From: an uncultured Bacteroidales bacterium
GTDB lineage: Bacteria; Bacteroidota; Bacteroidia; Bacteroidales; WCHB1-69
Direction of reading: 5' to 3'
NCBI GenBank assembly: GCA_946407715.1
Contig: CAMJPH010000100.1
Coordinates: 1-6,222 of the forward strand
DNA length: 6,222 nt
The notes below the pieces were generated by a model, which was not told where the DNA came from, ran no database searches, and saw nothing but the letters and a program-made list of their open reading frames with translations. The position numbers were made by a program, and so were the translations under genes. Below, piece after piece: positions 3,796 to 6,222 of the stretch. Positions within the stretch are counted from its first letter, which is position 1; the number at the start of each line of letters is the position of its first letter.

Positions 3796-6222
3796 TCAGT
3801 GCGCCTCCAGCCAGTTGCTGCCGCTGTTGATGTTCACGTCCAACGGCACCGACAGCTGCATGGCGCCCGACATGTGTTCGCGCACGAGGGCTGAGAGGGC
3901 TTCCAACTCGTCGGGACAGGTGTCGAAGATGAGCTCGTCGTGGACTTGCAGGATCATCTTGCTGCGCATATTCCGCTCGTTCATAGCTTGATAGATGCGC
4001 ACCATGGCGATTTTGATGAGGTCGGCGGCGGTGCCTTGGATGGGCGCGTTGATGGCGTTGCGCTCGGCGGCGGCCCGCAAAACGCCATTCTTCGCATTGA
4101 TGTCGCGGATGTTGCGGCGGCGACCCATAAGCGTCTCCACGTACTCGTGCTCGCGGGCGAAATCCAGCGTGTCGTTCAGATAATCCGAGATTTTCGGGAA
4201 ACTGCGGAAGTAGTCGGTGATGAGCTGCTTGGCCTCGGCTTGCGGAATCTGCAGCCGGTCGGCGAGACCGAAGGCGGAGATGCCGTACAGAATCCCGAAG
4301 TTGACGGTTTTGGCGGCACGGCGCATATCGGCGGTAACCTCCTCTTTGTCAACGCCGTAGATGTGGGCGGCCATCGTCGCGTGGATGTCTTCGTTGTTGC
4401 GGAACGTCTCGATCATGCGCTCGTCCTGGCATACGTGTGCGACAATGCGGAGCTCGATCTGCGAGTAGTCGGCGGCGAGCAGCACGTTGCCGTCGGAGGG
4501 CACGAACGCCTTGCGGATGTCGCGGCCGCGCTCGGTGCGCACGGGGATGTTTTGCAGGTTCGGGTTGAGGGAGCTGAGCCGGCCCGTGGCCGTAATCGTC
4601 TGGGTGAACGTGGAATGGATGCGCCCCGTCTTCGGGTTGATGAGCTGCGGCAGCGCGTCGATGTAGGTGGATTTCAGCTTCGACAGCTTGCGCCACTCCA
4701 AGATCAGCGGCACGATCGGATGCTTGTAGGCCATCTTCTTGAGCACCTCCTCGCCAGTCTGATACTGCTTGCTCTTGGTCAGCCGGGCATTCTTCACGAG
4801 GTTCATCTTCTCGAAGAGAATCTCCCCTAACTGCTTGGGCGACCCGATGTTGAAGGTCTCGCCGGCATATTCGTAAATTTGCTGCTCGATGGCGGCAATC
4901 TCGGCGTTCATCGTTTCGGAGTTCTGCTGCAAGGTGTCCACATCGACCTTCACACCGGTGTATTCCATATCGGCGAGAACCGGCACGAGGGGCATTTCCA
5001 TCTGCGTGAACAAATCCGACAATTTGTTCTCTTTCAGTTCCTTATCCAACAAAGGATAGAGCTTTTGCAGTAACAGAATCTGTTCGTTCTCGGGTGCGGG
5101 AGACGGTTTTCCAGTCTCCGCCAACTCGCAGTCGAAATAGCTGAGGGCGAGGTCGTTAAGTTGGTGTTTGCGCTCGGGTTGCAGTAGGTAGTGGGCGATT
5201 TGCACGTCCCAGAAGGTGCATTTCGGCTCCACGCGGAACGACCGGAGGTATTTGTAGGTGTTTTTGCAGTCGTGCATGACCACGGTGCGTGGTTCCCCGA
5301 AGATCAGCTTTATAAACTCTTGATAGTGACGATGTTCACTTTCTACCCAATGATAAAATGTTTTCGTTTCGTCCGTGGCGAAGGCAAAACCCGCAATGCG
5401 TTCTTGTTGAAATATCCATGTAAAGAAGATAATGTCATTCTTTTCTGCGGAAATATCTTTAATGGATTGTACCTCAACGGTTTGTGGAAGCTCGAAGACT
5501 GTCTTAGGAGTTTCGGTTTCCATTGAGGTTTGTGGCTCTGCTTCTTCGATGGGGGAGAAGAGGTCGGGGGCGGCTTGGGGTTGCGGTACCTGCAGCGACA
5601 AATCCGTGAAGATGCGTTTGGTGAGGGCCTTGAACTCCAGCTCGTCGAAGATGGCTTTGAGCTTTTGCGGGTCGGGACCGTTGTAGGCCATCTGGTCGAA
5701 GTCGTACTCCATCGGGATGTCTATCATGATGGTAGCCAGCTCTTTGGAGAGGAATGCCTGCTCCTTGTACTGGTTCATGAGGGTGCGGGTCTTCTCGTTG
5801 TCCTTGTCGAAGTTGCGGGCGTACATCTCCTCGATGCTGCCGTAGTTGGCGAGCAGTTTCTGGGCGCGCACCTGTCCGATGCCCGGCACGCCGGGGATGT
5901 TGTCGGAGGCATCGCCCCAGAGACCGAGCATATCGATCAGTTGCTCCGGCCGTTCGATCTTGTACTTCTCGCAGATCTCCGCCACGCCGAGGATCTCCGC
6001 CGGCTGTCCGAACTTGCCAGGCTTGTACATGCGGATATGGTCGGAAACCAGCTGACCGTAGTCCTTGTCGGAGGTGAGCATCAGCACCTCAAATCCTTCG
6101 ATTTCAGCGTGTTTGGCCAACGAACCGACCAGGTCATCTGCCTCATAGCCGTCGATGCCGACCATCTTGATCTGGAAGGCGTCGAGGATGCGTTTGATGT
6201 AGGGGATGGATGTTACGATGTC
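3796..6222 (-). CDS. polA: DNA polymerase I (5' end outside window)
   Basis: 808 residues are visible; about 95 N-terminal residues are missing by comparison with E. coli, giving about 900 in total. The enzyme fills gaps and removes primers in replication and repair. Fragment residues 1 to about 210 are the 5' nuclease: GYEADD (25-30), TSDKDYGQL (50-58) and the helix-hairpin-helix GDASDNIPGVPGIG (103-116). Next comes a linker rich in Pro, Glu and Thr, then a proofreading-like domain (about 255-400). The latter lacks the D-x-E pair (FFTWIFQQ instead), the Asp of the second motif (DCKNTYKYL instead) and the Y-x3-D motif, so it is probably inactive. The polymerase domain is intact: motif A DYSQIELR (585-592), motif B RRAAKTVNFGILYG (634-647, with Phe 642) and motif C QVHDEL (759-764). 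It ends WLEAH, close to the E. coli end. No terminator is visible beyond its stop. Confidence 0.98.
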   Translation of the reverse strand, partial: DIVTSIPYIKRILDAFQIKMVGIDGYEADDLVGSLAKHAEIEGFEVLMLTSDKDYGQLVSDHIRMYKPGKFGQPAEILGVAEICEKYKIERPEQLIDMLGLWGDASDNIPGVPGIGQVRAQKLLANYGSIEEMYARNFDKDNEKTRTLMNQYKEQAFLSKELATIMIDIPMEYDFDQMAYNGPDPQKLKAIFDELEFKALTKRIFTDLSLQVPQPQAAPDLFSPIEEAEPQTSMETETPKTVFELPQTVEVQSIKDISAEKNDIIFFTWIFQQERIAGFAFATDETKTFYHWVESEHRHYQEFIKLIFGEPRTVVMHDCKNTYKYLRSFRVEPKCTFWDVQIAHYLLQPERKHQLNDLALSYFDCELAETGKPSPAPENEQILLLQKLYPLLDKELKENKLSDLFTQMEMPLVPVLADMEYTGVKVDVDTLQQNSETMNAEIAAIEQQIYEYAGETFNIGSPKQLGEILFEKMNLVKNARLTKSKQYQTGEEVLKKMAYKHPIVPLILEWRKLSKLKSTYIDALPQLINPKTGRIHSTFTQTITATGRLSSLNPNLQNIPVRTERGRDIRKAFVPSDGNVLLAADYSQIELRIVAHVCQDERMIETFRNNEDIHATMAAHIYGVDKEEVTADMRRAAKTVNFGILYGISAFGLADRLQIPQAEAKQLITDYFRSFPKISDYLNDTLDFAREHEYVETLMGRRRNIRDINAKNGVLRAAAERNAINAPIQGTAADLIKIAMVRIYQAMNERNMRSKMILQVHDELIFDTCPDELEALSALVREHMSGAMQLSVPLDVNINSGSNWLEAH

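Noticed and set aside
3940..4830. 296-codon + strand frame antisense to polA
   Set aside because: Long only because the GC-rich polA codons avoid stops on the other strand. Its composition (Gly, Val, His, Asp, Arg) is that of a shadow and polA motifs are unambiguous.

Overview
The window suggests a member of the Bacteroidales (Bacteroidota). Evidence: a bipartite promoter of the TTTG / TAnnTTTG type in front of the antitoxin gene, A-rich translation starts with little Shine-Dalgarno sequence, the tail of an RHS-repeat protein, a DUF4372-type IS4-family transposase, and a Bacteroidota-like DNA polymerase I. TGA ends several genes here (polA, the secreted-protein gene), so the standard bacterial code applies. 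I cannot place it more finely.

Layout. 1-151 is the end of an RHS-family protein on the + strand. It overlaps by 14 bases a gene for a small exported protein (138-584), whose stop overlaps (ATGA) the start of a third small reading frame (581-818). That third frame is broken at an eight-A run just after its start codon; with seven As it would encode a 78-residue protein with one transmembrane helix. This trio looks like an RHS tail with accessory or immunity-type genes. 819-1204 has no clear gene. It holds a doubtful 34-codon frame and a striking array of 11-bp repeats arranged head to head (968-1116).

1204-2510 is an IS4-family insertion sequence with 26-bp inverted ends. Its transposase keeps the DDE and YREK residues but has an in-frame TGA at codon 53, so the copy is probably dead. 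It interrupts a minus-strand toxin-antitoxin operon of the AbiE type. The toxin gene (AbiEii nucleotidyltransferase, 2485-2844) is cut after about 114 codons, while the antitoxin-like gene upstream of it (2848-3561) and its promoter (3583-3615) are intact. An orphan antitoxin therefore remains.

3645-3791 is a small GC-rich frame, possibly a gene remnant, that starts at an abrupt change from AT-rich to GC-rich DNA. 3796-6222 is polA on the minus strand, whose 5' end lies outside the window. Its 5' nuclease and polymerase domains look active, but the proofreading exonuclease domain between them has lost its recognisable catalytic motifs.

Overall this is a housekeeping gene (polA) next to a decaying accessory region: RHS tail, degraded small genes, repeat array, dead insertion sequence and a broken toxin-antitoxin pair. 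I saw no tRNA, rRNA, CRISPR array or convincing intrinsic terminator.
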